Below are positions 37,548 to 48,715 of a DNA stretch of 60,000 bases, piece after piece. Within the stretch, counting starts at the first letter, position 1, and the number at the start of each line of letters is the position of its first letter. Source of the DNA: Membranipora membranacea. Its lineage: Eukaryota; Bryozoa; Gymnolaemata; Cheilostomatida; Membraniporidae. A program made the translations under genes and the position numbers. The notes below the pieces were generated by a model. It worked only from the letters and a program-made list of their open reading frames with translations, was not told where the DNA came from and searched no databases. The stretch spans positions 29,762,001-29,822,000 of the forward strand of contig OU612068.1 of assembly GCA_914767715.1 (NCBI GenBank), read 5' to 3'.

Positions 37548-39454
37548 TTATCATCCACACCCCTGAAGTTGTGTGGCATTTATGATCGCGGCATTTCTAG
37601 TTTTTACTATTATTATCTATGGTTTAATATGCTCAAAACAAGGTAAGTAAATCATTTATAATGAGGCCTTGAATGTTGGTCGTTGCTATTGAAACTTATT
37701 TCAAATTTTTATCAGATTCTTCAAAGCAGGAATTTTTTTGTTTCCTTCATGTTCAATTTTGTTGGTTTTATACCGTAAATTCATGAGCTGCAAATCAATC
37801 ACTTTCAATCAATGTTTTCATGTCAGTAAGGTCAAGTGACTGTCATACAGGGATGGCCATCTCATTTGCATATCCAAAAATATGTAATGAGCTTTGGCAG
37901 AACATGAGATCAACGATTATAATGATCGATAATGCTATTACCTAGCTATGTTACTACTTAGATTTTGTGCTCAAGCATAGATTTGTGTAATTTATTATAG
38001 AGACTGCAAAAAAATTCCCTGGGTGATTAAGGTTACATCGCATGATGTCCAACACTTTTGTTAGAACATTTTAATTTTTCGCGCAATTTCAATCTGAGAG
38101 ACATGTTCAAGCTACACCCAACTTCAAATAACTTTTTTAGATAATATCATAGCATCTACTTTTATAACATTATTCCATATAATTTACGTTCAATAATCAA
38201 TTATAGATCATTAAAACTCAATTTTTCTGATTATCTTTTTCGTCATCTTGATTGAAAGTTTTTGGTTTTTTTTCCTTTTTTTTGTTTTCTTGGAAGGCTG
38301 ATTTTTTAAAACATTCTCATCGAATGAAAATTATGCCGATAAAGTTAAAAGGAAAAGAAAAAAATAGCAAAAGCAAAACTCAATCTTCAAACTCGAAGAA
38401 AGGAGGCCTACAAACATAAAGTTTTACAAAAATGGCACTCCTCCAGTTGGTGTCTGGTCTCCTGTATATGATGAAAGCATAAGCCAATCAGCCACCACAA
38501 TAATAAGGCATAGAGTTCCCAATTTAAAAGCGGTACATTTTGAGCTGTCAGACTAAATCCTGTTTGTTCGGAAGATTTTGGAGGAGTTATGCTACAGATT
38601 TAAAATTTTTTCCTTAGAAATCGAAGTTAAAACCCTGCATCCTGAAGTAACAATATTACATAGAGAATTTATTGTAATAGAAAAAAAAGTGCTCTAGCAA
38701 GGTCCTAACCTTTGCTGCTGTTAAATAAATTTTTTTCAAATGTTTCACAACTTACTCTCTGTTGATGCTTGTTTTTTCGTAGATCATATATGGCAACCAT
38801 TTTGTTGTCAGGCGTATCCGCATCGATCAGCCCTCAAACATTGCCTGGGTCACCGGAAGTGGCATCCATTATCAATTACCCGACCACTACCAGTGACCTG
38901 GACAGCTGATAGGCATTGTTCCCTTGATAAGTGGGGTGGTGTGAGTGCTGTTAGCACCCATTGGTCATGTTGGGTGCTCCGGACATGGTCATTGGTCATT
39001 TACCGCAAGATATGGTCTATTGCTGTGTAAACTAGTGTGACAGTGAGTTTTTGGTGGGCAAAGTAGCATCATCTGATAACGACATCATTAATATTTATAG
39101 TTTTCGAAAATTGAAAAATCCACCTGTAAATTAATGAAATTGAGGGATTGTAGTAATTATACTGAAGCACCTAGGTGAGCCTTTTTATTTAGAATAATGC
39201 TGTTTATCTGATTTAACTCTCTTCGTATCTAAATCGGTGTTAAATTTCATGTAAAAGTTGGTTTGTCAAGTTGGATTGTAACTCCATGTGCTCTTCTGTA
39301 TGTAAATTAAATTAATTGTTGTCTTTTACTATTCTAATATTCACAGACATAGCCAAATAAGAAACACCAACCTGACCTACAATTTTTGGCAACTCATAAC
39401 CCACGATGAACAACAAAAATAGTAAAAGTAATCTTGTTCTTTTGACAGTTAATT

Positions 39455-42400
39455 ATGGCCAAGGAAGATAAAGAAACATTGATTTCAGAATCAGATACAG
39501 CAGAGAATAATTATGGTGCTGCAAACTCATCGAGCGACGATAATGAAAACGGAGAAAAGAAAGATTCTGATTCTGGAAAGAAGTCATGGACTAGAGAACA
39601 AAAACTCACAGCTGTATCCATGGCACTTATGAACTTTTCTACACAAGTATCTTTTGCAGTTATCGCTCCGTTTTATCCTGTCGAAGCTGCCAAGAAAGGA
39701 GCCACCAGTACAGAAATAGGCCTAATATTCGGAATATTCCAGCTCATCATATTCATCACAGCACCTTTATATGGCAGATTTGTAAGTATGGCAATGAATT
39801 TTTTTGTCAAGACCAACGGATTTCAAGAACTAATCACTATGGTCCCATGCTTCGTATGAGCTGTCCACTCCCATGTCGAATGATGAATGCTAACAATTTC
39901 CATGATGGAAAAACACCGAAAAATAACTGCCGCGGCCGGGATTTGAACCCGGGCCTCCCGTAATAAAATTAATGTTTCTAAGCCTGCCCCCCAACTTATG
40001 CCTTATCATTATGATACAATCAAGATGGTTCCTGTGTTGAATGAATAACTGCGTAATAATGCGTGCAGAAGTTACATAGTGATTGATAGGTGAGACTTAA
40101 TCCCGTACCCAGTTTGTAGGGAGATATATGATGCAAATCCAGAACTATCTATTTAGATATTAGATCTATATACTAGAATGTTGTATCACTTATGTAGAAC
40201 ATTGTTCTAAACTTTTATAAAACATTGTATCACTTTTTTAGAACAATGTGATATGTTGTTCTAAAAAAGAAATGAGTGATCAAAATGTTATAAACAAAGT
40301 GATACAATTGTTTTCGCTTTCAGTATCACTTATCGTATATAATTTTGAGTTTTATTGCTGTATTATCGTAGTTGTGTCTAAGTTAAAGATCTCAAGAGGA
40401 TCATTGACATGACTTTGACCCTGACTGCATTTTATAACAATCATCGCTTTACCAATTAAAAGTAATATTACTATGGAATACCAGCAGATGTTAAATTCAT
40501 AACTTTTTTATAACACACTTGTTTTATTTGTTTACTCAGATCTTGAAATTGGTCCTTATTAAATTAAATATACCTGCAATCTCCCAAGTGATCTCTTTTT
40601 ATTACAAATGTACGTTAGTACGATGTCATCATTTTAACAACTTTGTTTTGAAATATAATCACCTCCCTGTTTGAATCTTTATTAGCTCTAGATTGATAGA
40701 GTAGTATCTTCAAACCACCATCATGTGCTCAATTTTGTGGTAAAATATCCCATTTAACATATAGTGAACATTTTTTGGAAGTATGGTGACATCATCGAGT
40801 CATCTTACAGACAATGCTTCATCAAATACTTTTGTTCTAAAAAAACCAATTTGATATACATCAATACACCATAAAAACATCACGCTTAAACTTGATTGTA
40901 TGTATGTATGTATGTATGTATGTATGTATGTATGTATGTATTGTATTGTCTCAGGAAGAGAAATCAAAACGTTTATGTGGGTGCTCTCTAAAAATATTCT
41001 CTAAAAGTAAGCTTAGTTTGATTGTAATGTAAAAATATACGGATATAAAACGATATATGGAATAAAATTGTATATAAAAATTACACTTCAAATCTATTTA
41101 CGAAAAACTGTGTTTAAATACCTGACGGAGTGGGCCCTAAAACAATTAGAGCGTAGCTGAGTTCGCTTTTTTATAATCAGCCTCAAGGAGTGTTGGAGGC
41201 TCTAACTCTTTACTCTGTTATAGATTGAGAAAATCGGAGGAAAAACTATGTTCATATTTGGTTCTATATTATGTGGTGTCTGCAATATAATCTTTGGGTG
41301 AGAGTTTTAATATGCAGTTTTGAATGTTGCAAATTATTGTCATACCACATTTATTGAAGTAGAAGACAGAATATTAGTTAATGTCGCACCATGGTAAATG
41401 GGTGATACCTTATGAAAAAACAATTGCTCGGGTCACCAGCGCATTTTCCTGAAGATTGAAGCAAGGAGTTAGAGACTCTTGATTGAAGGTGGTCCAAAAT
41501 AAAGGGTATAGGTATGTGATTAAGTACTCACTATGAGATACATCTGATGCAATGAGGCCCCAAAAGACCCCCATAATCTATGATTGTCTTTTGGTGTAGG
41601 TTTTTGGATGAGGTGAAGCACAGAGATCTTTATATAGCGCTGAGTTTTATATCACGGATGCTCGAGGCTAATGGTGCTTCTATGATGTCAGTAGCTAGCT
41701 TTGCAATCATGGCAAACCAATTCCAGAAGAATGTTGGATCTGCACTGGTAATACTTAGCAGAGGGAATCAGTTTTGTAAAAAGAGTTCTTGTTTTGGTTT
41801 GCTGGCAATGCTATTATATTTTAGTATGATGCAACGATGCACGAAAAATCTTGGGAGTTATGATCCTATTATATAGTCAAATTATTGATTGCTCACCCTT
41901 ATGATATCCTATTGTTATCATTTTAGGGTGCGTTGAAGACATTTGCTGGTGTTGGAATGGCTCTGGGCCCAACAATTGGAGGTGGTCTATACACTGTAAG
42001 TTATCTTTCAGAAATACAATGAGAAATAATATTCAGTCACTATGGAGTTACTCAGATCCTTGCTTAATCATGTATAAATTATAATGGAATATAATCTCAG
42101 CAAAATAGGAAGAAAGGATTAATCCATTTAAGTTTTAGAAAATCAGGAATAGCTCTGTTGGTAAAGCGCAGACTCGGGACTTCAAGGTCATGGGCTTGAT
42201 CCTCAGTGGTGCCTGTTGGTGCAAACTCCTGATTTGACCAATGAACTAAACCTTTAGTTCATTGATTTGACTGTCACTGGTCATAAACTCTAGAGCTCCT
42301 CAAAAACTAAATACGTTCCTTCCCAACCATTTGGTAATGTCAAAATTCAATTTGGCTTTTGCAGCTTGCCAAAACCAGGAAAGTCTTTTTTCATAACAAA

Positions 42401-45361
42401 TTAATATCAGCAAAACCTCCCAAATTCCCTCAACAATACGCCACAATATTGTCAACTTTGATTAGAACACACTAAGTGTCCAATAATTTCATGCCTGACC
42501 TCCATCTAATTCCCCTCCAATTACTTTGCTTTGTTACAAATGTAATATCCCGCGTCACCACTACCTCTGCAATGATACTAACTTATAAATTCAATATAAC
42601 AAATCTTCTCAATAAAACTATTTTTTCTATGCTCAGATATTTATATAAAGCACATTTTTTGCCTTACTTTGTCATATTTGTCTCCATGACATTGATCGGC
42701 AAATAAAGCTGATCTATGTTTAAGTTGACCAATGTAACTAGACAAATGAGGCTATGCAAAAATGAAGAGAAGAGCTAAATACATCGAAATTAAAGGCAGC
42801 TTATCGGTAAAGGCTAGATTTGTTTGATAGAGGGGGCAATTCCAACCCTGGCAAAATTGATTAAACTTAATTTAGGTAAAGACCATAGACCTACTAATAA
42901 CTATTATTAGTAGGTCTATGGTAAAGACTGTTCAGTCAACATTGTAGTGTAATAAGTAATGGCACACATGGTCCAGTATTCAGGTATTGTACTTCAACAT
43001 CGCTCTCAGATGCCATATTTTACCAGATTTCTATATATCAAGCCGCTGATATCTTTGTTTCAACCAAGTATGCTATCTGGTATGAGTCGATATTCGATGT
43101 TAAAACAGTTGTCTCTGTTCTATAAAAGCTCAAAACATAATTGCAGGTTGGAGGCTACAAGACACCGTTCATAGTTGTTGGTGGTGTGGTTATAGTGACA
43201 GCGATAGTGTCAGCATTTGTTTTACCTTCCGCTAAAGGTCTGGTTGCATTTAAAGGCTCATTCCTACAACTGATGAAATCTGGTGGCTGCATAGTGATGT
43301 ATTTAGTAGTGGTCGGTAGCTCGATGGCACTCAGCGCTACAGATCCTCTCTTCAGTCCTTATATGTCCCAAACAGTAAGTAGTCAATAATAAAGTACAGA
43401 GTTCTCACTGAATGAAACATTCTCTCCATCACAATGTGAAGTTGGCCATGTTATATGCTACTGAACCCAGACTCATTTTGATATTGATGTTTTAGCTCGG
43501 ACTTACTGCTGGATGGATAGGTTTTATGTTCATGGTGGCCCCTGCTGTGTATGCTATTGTTGCTCCGCTATGTGGATATATCAGTGATAAGGTACGGGAT
43601 CACTACTCAGTCTTATTATCATCTGTGATCTGTATATGGCCTAACTTTTTGTTGTTACAAGTCTCAACTTTATGTTAGGAGTTTTGGGAAAAAGTTCTTC
43701 CTGGTCTGGCTTGATAAAATTTATTTGAAGCTATTATGTATATGATTCTCTCTTTGAAATTTTTTATGTATGTTCTGGTCAGCAGTTAGACTAATTGTAT
43801 ATCTTGTCGTAACCATCAATTCAAATTGTAACCCCCTATCAAAATGAATCGTTGTGTTCAATCTGTACCCCCTCCCCCAACTGTTCAGGGTTTCATCATC
43901 ACTATTATTGATAATGATATGGATTTATAGGTCTAGATCTTAGCATGGTGAATCAATCTCATGGTGAGTCAATCTATTCAATTGGAAAATGTACTGATTC
44001 ATATTTCCAGGGATGGCATGGATCTCTGGCAGCTGTTGGTAGTTTAGTGAATGGTATCTCATTTCTTCTCCTCGGACCTTCGCCTTTACTACAGCATATC
44101 ATACCAGCATCGTAAGTTACTATTTAAATCTGATAATCCTCTTCTTGCTAAACACTCTCACAAAAACGAATGGAAACGATAACTATGAAAACCTCCATCT
44201 TAATGAAATCTAGTTCCATAATTTAGTAATTTGAAGTAGTTATACACATTACTTCGCCTTCCCTCAGTATTAATCTCATGATATCTGATCTATTTTTTAT
44301 AGTATAGGAGAGATGGTGGTGGCGCTAGTACTGCAAGGATTAAGTGTTGGTTGTATTCTCATGCCTGTGTTTCCTCTTGTTATACGACTTTCCAAGTAAG
44401 TACCCTGACTTGGCATTTTAACTCTTATTTTAAGTTCATATGTCATGTAAAAATTCTACTTATTTGCAGTGTTATACATAGCCCATTTAATTAATTTGCA
44501 TTTTTCTTTTTAACCCTCACCCAACCATTGCAATGAGTGCCTCGTCTTATCATAGATGGCTGATTAGATCCATCAATGCCTTTGTTGGGTTGGACGTGAT
44601 TTAATGGTGTAATCAATGGTAGATACCATCTGATCTGATCTGAAATTCTCATAAACATATAAATATTTATTTATATTTCTTTATATTTATTTATATGTTT
44701 ATGGAAATTCTAGATGTTAAACAATCAACAGAGTCATCTCCTCTCAATCCCTGTGAAGACAACTCTTCTTGCTAATTGTGGGCTGCGTGTAAAACCAGGG
44801 AGTTTGAGAAAATTTCTCTGCTAAATCATATTACTATTGAGTCTATGAGGCTAAAACAATTTGTATTTGCTATCAATGGCAAACCTTAAGTTTCTTTTCT
44901 TTAGCATATATTTTTTCACCATCAGGTGTATAGGATACGAAGAAAACCTTCACCTGTATGGTATTATATCAGGATTTTTCAACTCGTCATCAGCTCTCGG
45001 AGCTTTCATAGGACCGTCACTGTCTGGTTACCTAGGCGATAAACTCGGCTTCCCTTGGTCTATGACCATCAATGGTGCTATCATATTCAGTTTGGTAAGT
45101 TGAGATAAACTTTGATCGAAAAAAAGTATTTGTTGCACACATTTCCTGCACGTAAAAACTAATGTTGTAACCAAAGTGGAGATATTGTCTCCACATGCTG
45201 ATAAACATGAGTCCCACCATGTGTGACCTTTCCTATTTTATGTTATTCTACGTTAAAAGGGGCTGATGATTATGACTTATATAACACACATGAAGTGTAA
45301 AGGTAGGTGGCCGTTACCGGATACTACTGAAGAACACAATGATGAGACGCCTCTGCTCTGA
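39455..45361 (+). CDS. SLC18B1: SLC18B1-like major facilitator transporter
   Basis: Ten exons (39455-39781, 41224-41297, 41600-41747, 41927-41995, 43147-43374, 43496-43591, 44011-44111, 44303-44395, 44926-45094, 45260-45361) encode 468 residues (human SLC18B1 456). The acidic N-terminal tail is cytosolic. The first helix ends with APFYPVEAAKKGAT, matching the family's APFFPTEAEKKGAS. LYGRFIEKIGGK is the MFS loop 2-3 motif. GVGMALGPTIGGGLY and FNSSSALGAFIGPSLSGYL are the glycine-rich motifs of helices 5 and 11. The C-terminal tail ends DETPLL, an acidic dileucine-type sorting signal suggesting endosomal or vesicular placement. SLC18B1 exports polyamines in mammals; the substrate here is inferred. 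The start follows a TTTGACAG acceptor-like sequence, so a noncoding or alternative upstream exon is likely. Confidence 0.9.
39928..40003 (-). mobile_element. tRNA-derived SINE fragment in SLC18B1-like intron 1
   Basis: Read on the minus strand, GGCCCGGGTTCAAATCCCGG is a near-ideal B box and T-arm. The upstream part has a long CATTAATTTTATTA insertion and no clean A box, so it is not a functional tRNA gene. Confidence 0.55.
40181..40307. repeat. 127-bp palindromic MITE-like element
   Basis: The ends TTGTATCACTTA and AAAGTGATACAA are inverted copies (11 of 12). An inner perfect 14-bp stem (CTTTTTTAGAACAA with its complement) flanks a 9-base loop. It lies in intron 1 of the transporter. Confidence 0.65.
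40896..40941. repeat. (ATGT)n microsatellite
   Basis: About eleven TGTA units in intron 1 of the SLC18B1-like gene. Confidence 0.9.
42146..42215 (+). mobile_element. tRNA-derived SINE head
   Basis: TAGCTCTGTTGGTAAAGCGC is a tRNA-like D-arm/A box, and GGGCTTGATCCTC about 30 bases on is a B box. The tail runs into unrelated intron sequence. It lies in intron 4 of the SLC18B1-like gene. Confidence 0.6.
42882..42922. repeat. perfect 19-bp-arm hairpin
   Basis: ACCATAGACCTACTAATAA and its exact complement are separated by a 3-base CTA loop, in intron 4 of the SLC18B1-like gene. Confidence 0.85.
44644..44716. repeat. AT-rich imperfect palindrome
   Basis: AATTCTCATAAACATATAAA pairs with TTATATGTTTATGGAAATTC across an AT-rich loop in an intron of the SLC18B1-like gene. 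Confidence 0.6.
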
Positions 45362-45488
45362 TAGACGTGGATACCGCCAGATGTTTGCTCTACCAGATCT
45401 TTACATAAAACAACACAATTTCAGCAGCCACTATATATAATATTTGTTTCATACCCTGGATGATGATTCCTGAGACTCAAATGTAAAA

Positions 45489-45648
45489 GTTTAAACCTTC
45501 AATTGCAAAGCTATCACAGAACCGGACTCTGGCTGTCGATATTTTTTTCAATTTAAAGACCAAGGAGTTACTCCATGCTCTTTGATTGAAGAAATATTGA
45601 CAGCCACAATTTAGTTCTGTGATAGCAATAGCTATTGAAAGTTTAAAC
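45489..45648. repeat. imperfect inverted-repeat element, arms about 70 bp
   Basis: GTTTAAACCTTCAATTGC...GGCTGTCGATATTT is mirrored by AAATATTGACAGCC...AGTTTAAAC. Mismatches and small gaps indicate an aged MITE-like element. Confidence 0.6.
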
Positions 45649-45675
45649 TATAAACTATACAATTCTGTTTATGGT

Positions 45676-45714
45676 CAAAGACCAAGGAGTAACAATGTTA
45701 CTCCTTGGTCTTTG
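45676..45714. repeat. perfect 19-bp palindrome with one-base centre
   Basis: CAAAGACCAAGGAGTAACA and its exact complement flank a single A. The ACCAAGGAGT core occurs again at about 45560 inside the neighbouring element. Confidence 0.9.
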
Positions 45715-46065
45715 TATATGTTTATGCATCTGACCTATCAATTTACACATATTCATATCACGAAAGAGAATTATTTTTGTCTACTAATATGACCACATAC
45801 TTTACCACTGTTGAACACTTTCATGTTTTTGAGGTCTATAAGTAAAGTACTTGATTCTATAATCCAAGAGTAATCTTTTTTTTTGTTACTGGCAATTTGT
45901 TGATTTTATATATATTGCAGGGATCAGGTTTTTTAAATAAATTATTTATTTACACAACAAAACTCAAAGGAAGCATCTGGGTTATTCGAATGAATGCCTG
46001 CCATGCCATTTTCCAAAGTTTATCAAACAGAGCCAAGGCAAGATCATATAAGCATCATATTGCAA

Positions 46066-46071
46066 TTTATT
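46066..46071 (-). terminator. probable poly(A) signal of first SLC46-like gene
   Basis: TTTATT reads AATAAA on the minus strand, 34 bases past the stop at 46105. Confidence 0.6.
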
Positions 46072-46104
46072 TTACGTGTGAAAAGATACTGATAAGAGTG
46101 TAAC

Positions 46105-48136
46105 CTATTTGTTGTTAGTGTCCTGACAGGTTATGGAATCGTGTCGATCTTTGAGAATAGAGACAAAAATAATCACAACCATACTAAGAATGAGGATAAG
46201 AGCACAGACAGCGAAAGTCATTTCTGGCCAGACTTGAAAAGATGCCGAGTACATAGCATGGAAACCTATCGATGCAAAATTGTTTATCGTTACCATGTAA
46301 ATAGAATCAAATGCAAACATCATCCCTAGTTCGTTTTTATCACAGAGTTCGGCCTGTAGGGATCGCACCAGGGCCAGTACAATTGAGTGGCCTATAAAAA
46401 AGATGGCTCCGACCCAAACACAGACGGGGTAGAAAGGTAAGGATATGCTTACATAACCTAGAATCTCAATAGCACAGGATATTATCAGCAAGTTGAAAAA
46501 TTCCATCTCTACAAACTTTGCTAATAAGAAAAGCACAATACCCCCACCCAAGCCTTTCATTGCCTCTTCGAAGACAAGAAAAGTGGAGTAGTCGCTCAAA
46601 GTCATACCTCTTTCTTTGGTAAAGTATAAGAATGCGTTACTGCTAAATCCAATGCTAGAAACGAAGGGCCCTGCGTATAAGATAAATGTCAGTATTAAGA
46701 GTTTTCTCCCCTGCCCAGGTCTCTTTTTCAAGATGCAGCGAAATGCAGATAATAAGTTTGTTAATCCTAGTATCTCTGTCCATTTCCATTTTTCATTTAG
46801 TGACTTCACGCTGGCCGAGTCCACAACTAATAGGACAATAACTAAACAAGGCAGGATTGATATTGCTGCGCTGATATAAGCCACTTTGTCCAGTCCTAGG
46901 TTGTCTACAAATGCAGCGTTGAGGGTGTTCCCTAGTAGTGCACCGATCAGTATTACACCCTCACCAATCGCCATGTGTACCGCACGACCCTCAGCAGGAG
47001 TGACCAACGCTACATAACTGAATGCGGCCATTATAATCTGTAATAAAAGTAAAGTGTTAGATTACCAGTAGTCAGAGTGCGAGGTCATATCTCATCTCCA
47101 ACAGAATTCTCCACAGGTATTTTGTTTCAGGGTATGCAGAAGGTATTTTTAACTTGTCACATAATTTCCGATTGTGTTTTACTAATAATACTATCCTCAA
47201 GAAATGTGATTGTCATGCACGGGGACTCGGGGAGGAAGGCAAGGGAGTCACAAGAATTTGTGCTGTATGTTTGAAGTGTTAATACTCATATTGTGACTGA
47301 CACTTACCATGCTGTAACCTCCAAACATGCTGTACACAATAGAATATGTGAATGTGGTTGCTATTGGTAGCCATAGTAGTTGAGGAGTAGCCAGTGCTGC
47401 CAGCACTAGGGATGCTAGGGCTGAACCGATCGTTGGCAGTAGTAGAGGCAGTTTGTGTCCAGCCTTGTCACAATAAGAGCTGAGCATCAAGCAGGATAAT
47501 ATAGCTAGTGGAATCTCAGCCAGCTGCACATAGTTCATCCAAAGCGCCTGGTCTTTCTTGAATTAACAAGAGACAACATTGGAAAATTTTAAGCAATGGC
47601 TGTAAGTCTAATTAGTCTAATCAATAGATATTTTATATTCTGTCAACATATACTGGAGAAATTTTATTTGAGATGTATATTTCAAGTAAGTGAAGCTTCA
47701 TCAACATAAGTCCTTTATTAATATGAGGGTACTCCCCGAAGGGCTCCAACAGAGATACAATTTGTACTGCACTCCATTAACAGAAGGTTCTTTGAAAATG
47801 AAAAACCTTTTTCAAACAAGACGTAGTTAGCAATTGATAGGTTACTCTCACCTGAAGGTCAGGATGTCCGCTGGTGAATGTCTGATTTGTACAGAGACTG
47901 GTAACATTATATTCGTTATAGCAGAGCTTGTTGTATACAATAGAGTTTACGGTCACTTTGTTTATACCCAAAGGTATAAAGAATAGCAGCAATGTCAGAT
48001 ACACAGGATAAGGTGACGTGGTCAGCGTATAACATTTTACTGACTTTGTTACTGACTCGCATCCTTCCAAAGAGCTCTCAGAACTTTCAACGTTCACACT
48101 GAGAACCCTTCTTGACTTTTCAGCATTGACAGCCAT
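46105..48136 (-). CDS. SLC46-like MFS transporter, copy A
   Basis: Three exons, 47852-48136, 47308-47556 and 46105-47037 (all phase 0), encode 488 residues. The start is the ATG at 48136, the first in frame after a stop. Exon 1 holds a Ser/Glu-rich cytosolic tail, helix 1 (SPYPVYLTLLLFFIPLG) and an extracellular loop with Cys residues and N-glycosylation sites (KLCYNEYNVTSLCTNQTF). Exon 2 holds helices 2-4 with YCDKAGHKLPLLLP, the SLC46/MFS loop 2-3 motif. Exon 3 carries the other helices, including AEGRAVHMAIGEGVILIGALLG for helices 4-5. The family moves folate (SLC46A1) or muropeptides and nucleotide-like solutes (SLC46A2/A3), usually with protons. The substrate here is unknown. It is copy one of three tandem paralogues. 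Confidence 0.85.
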
Positions 48137-48715
48137 CGAGTCCTGGGAGTCATCCACCACCAGTATCAGTATTTAGCAAAGTAGTATCAGCGTATTTTAT
48201 AAAATTTTGACAACATGTTCTAAAGCGACAAAGATCACACCAGTTTTAGAGCCAAAGTGGTGAGAGGTGAAAATTTCAATCACATGAAAGAAAGTCATTT
48301 TATCAAATGTCCAATGTTCGGCATTGTGCCAACATTGATCACAGTTCAAGTAATCTAATCTGTTGATCTGAATTTTTATCTCTTTACCTCATGTGGTCTC
48401 AGCTTGCAAGAGGCCATTTTATAGTCCACTAATAGGGTAATATTTGACCGCTGGGTTGAGCTCGCATCATCAATATGGCTGATAAGTTACGATAAGTTGT
48501 GATGAGATATTAAGCTCCTGAGAAGATTTACTTCCGCTACCTACCCCGCACTTAAATGTAGTTTGAACTTATATACTTGTCAGTTCGGGAATCATAACTT
48601 CCTAAACGTGATCTTTTGGTGTTCATTTTAATTTTCATCTTGAGGTCTTTTCTGAGTTTGATAAGAAATGATGGTGAATCTAAAATGATATCGCCATTAC
48701 AAAAGTTTGCAGAAA
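48137..48715. other. spacer between SLC46-like copies B and A
   Basis: This spacer presumably holds the promoter of copy A and the 3' end of copy B. No motifs or repeats stand out. Confidence 0.5.

Larger units (their letters stand above)
30219..39454. other. 9.2-kb gene-poor, repeat-rich interval
   Basis: After the NFE2L1-like 3' UTR there is no confident gene until the SLC18B1-like start at 39455. The interval holds homopolymer G/C runs (32387-32402, about 33071-33081, 35258-35268), a decayed reverse transcriptase, a foldback element, dispersed copies of a 40-base motif, palindromes and tRNA-like SINE pieces, each listed separately. 30740-32080 and 37560-39450 are AT-rich with nothing I can name, beyond possible 5' UTR exons of the downstream transporter. 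Confidence 0.6.
45362..46104. other. convergent 3' spacer with two palindromes
   Basis: This spacer lies between the SLC18B1-like stop and the stop of the first SLC46-like gene. It contains an imperfect inverted-repeat element (45489-45648) and a perfect hairpin (45676-45714), and a minus-strand AATAAA at 46066-46071. No gene is seen. Confidence 0.6.
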
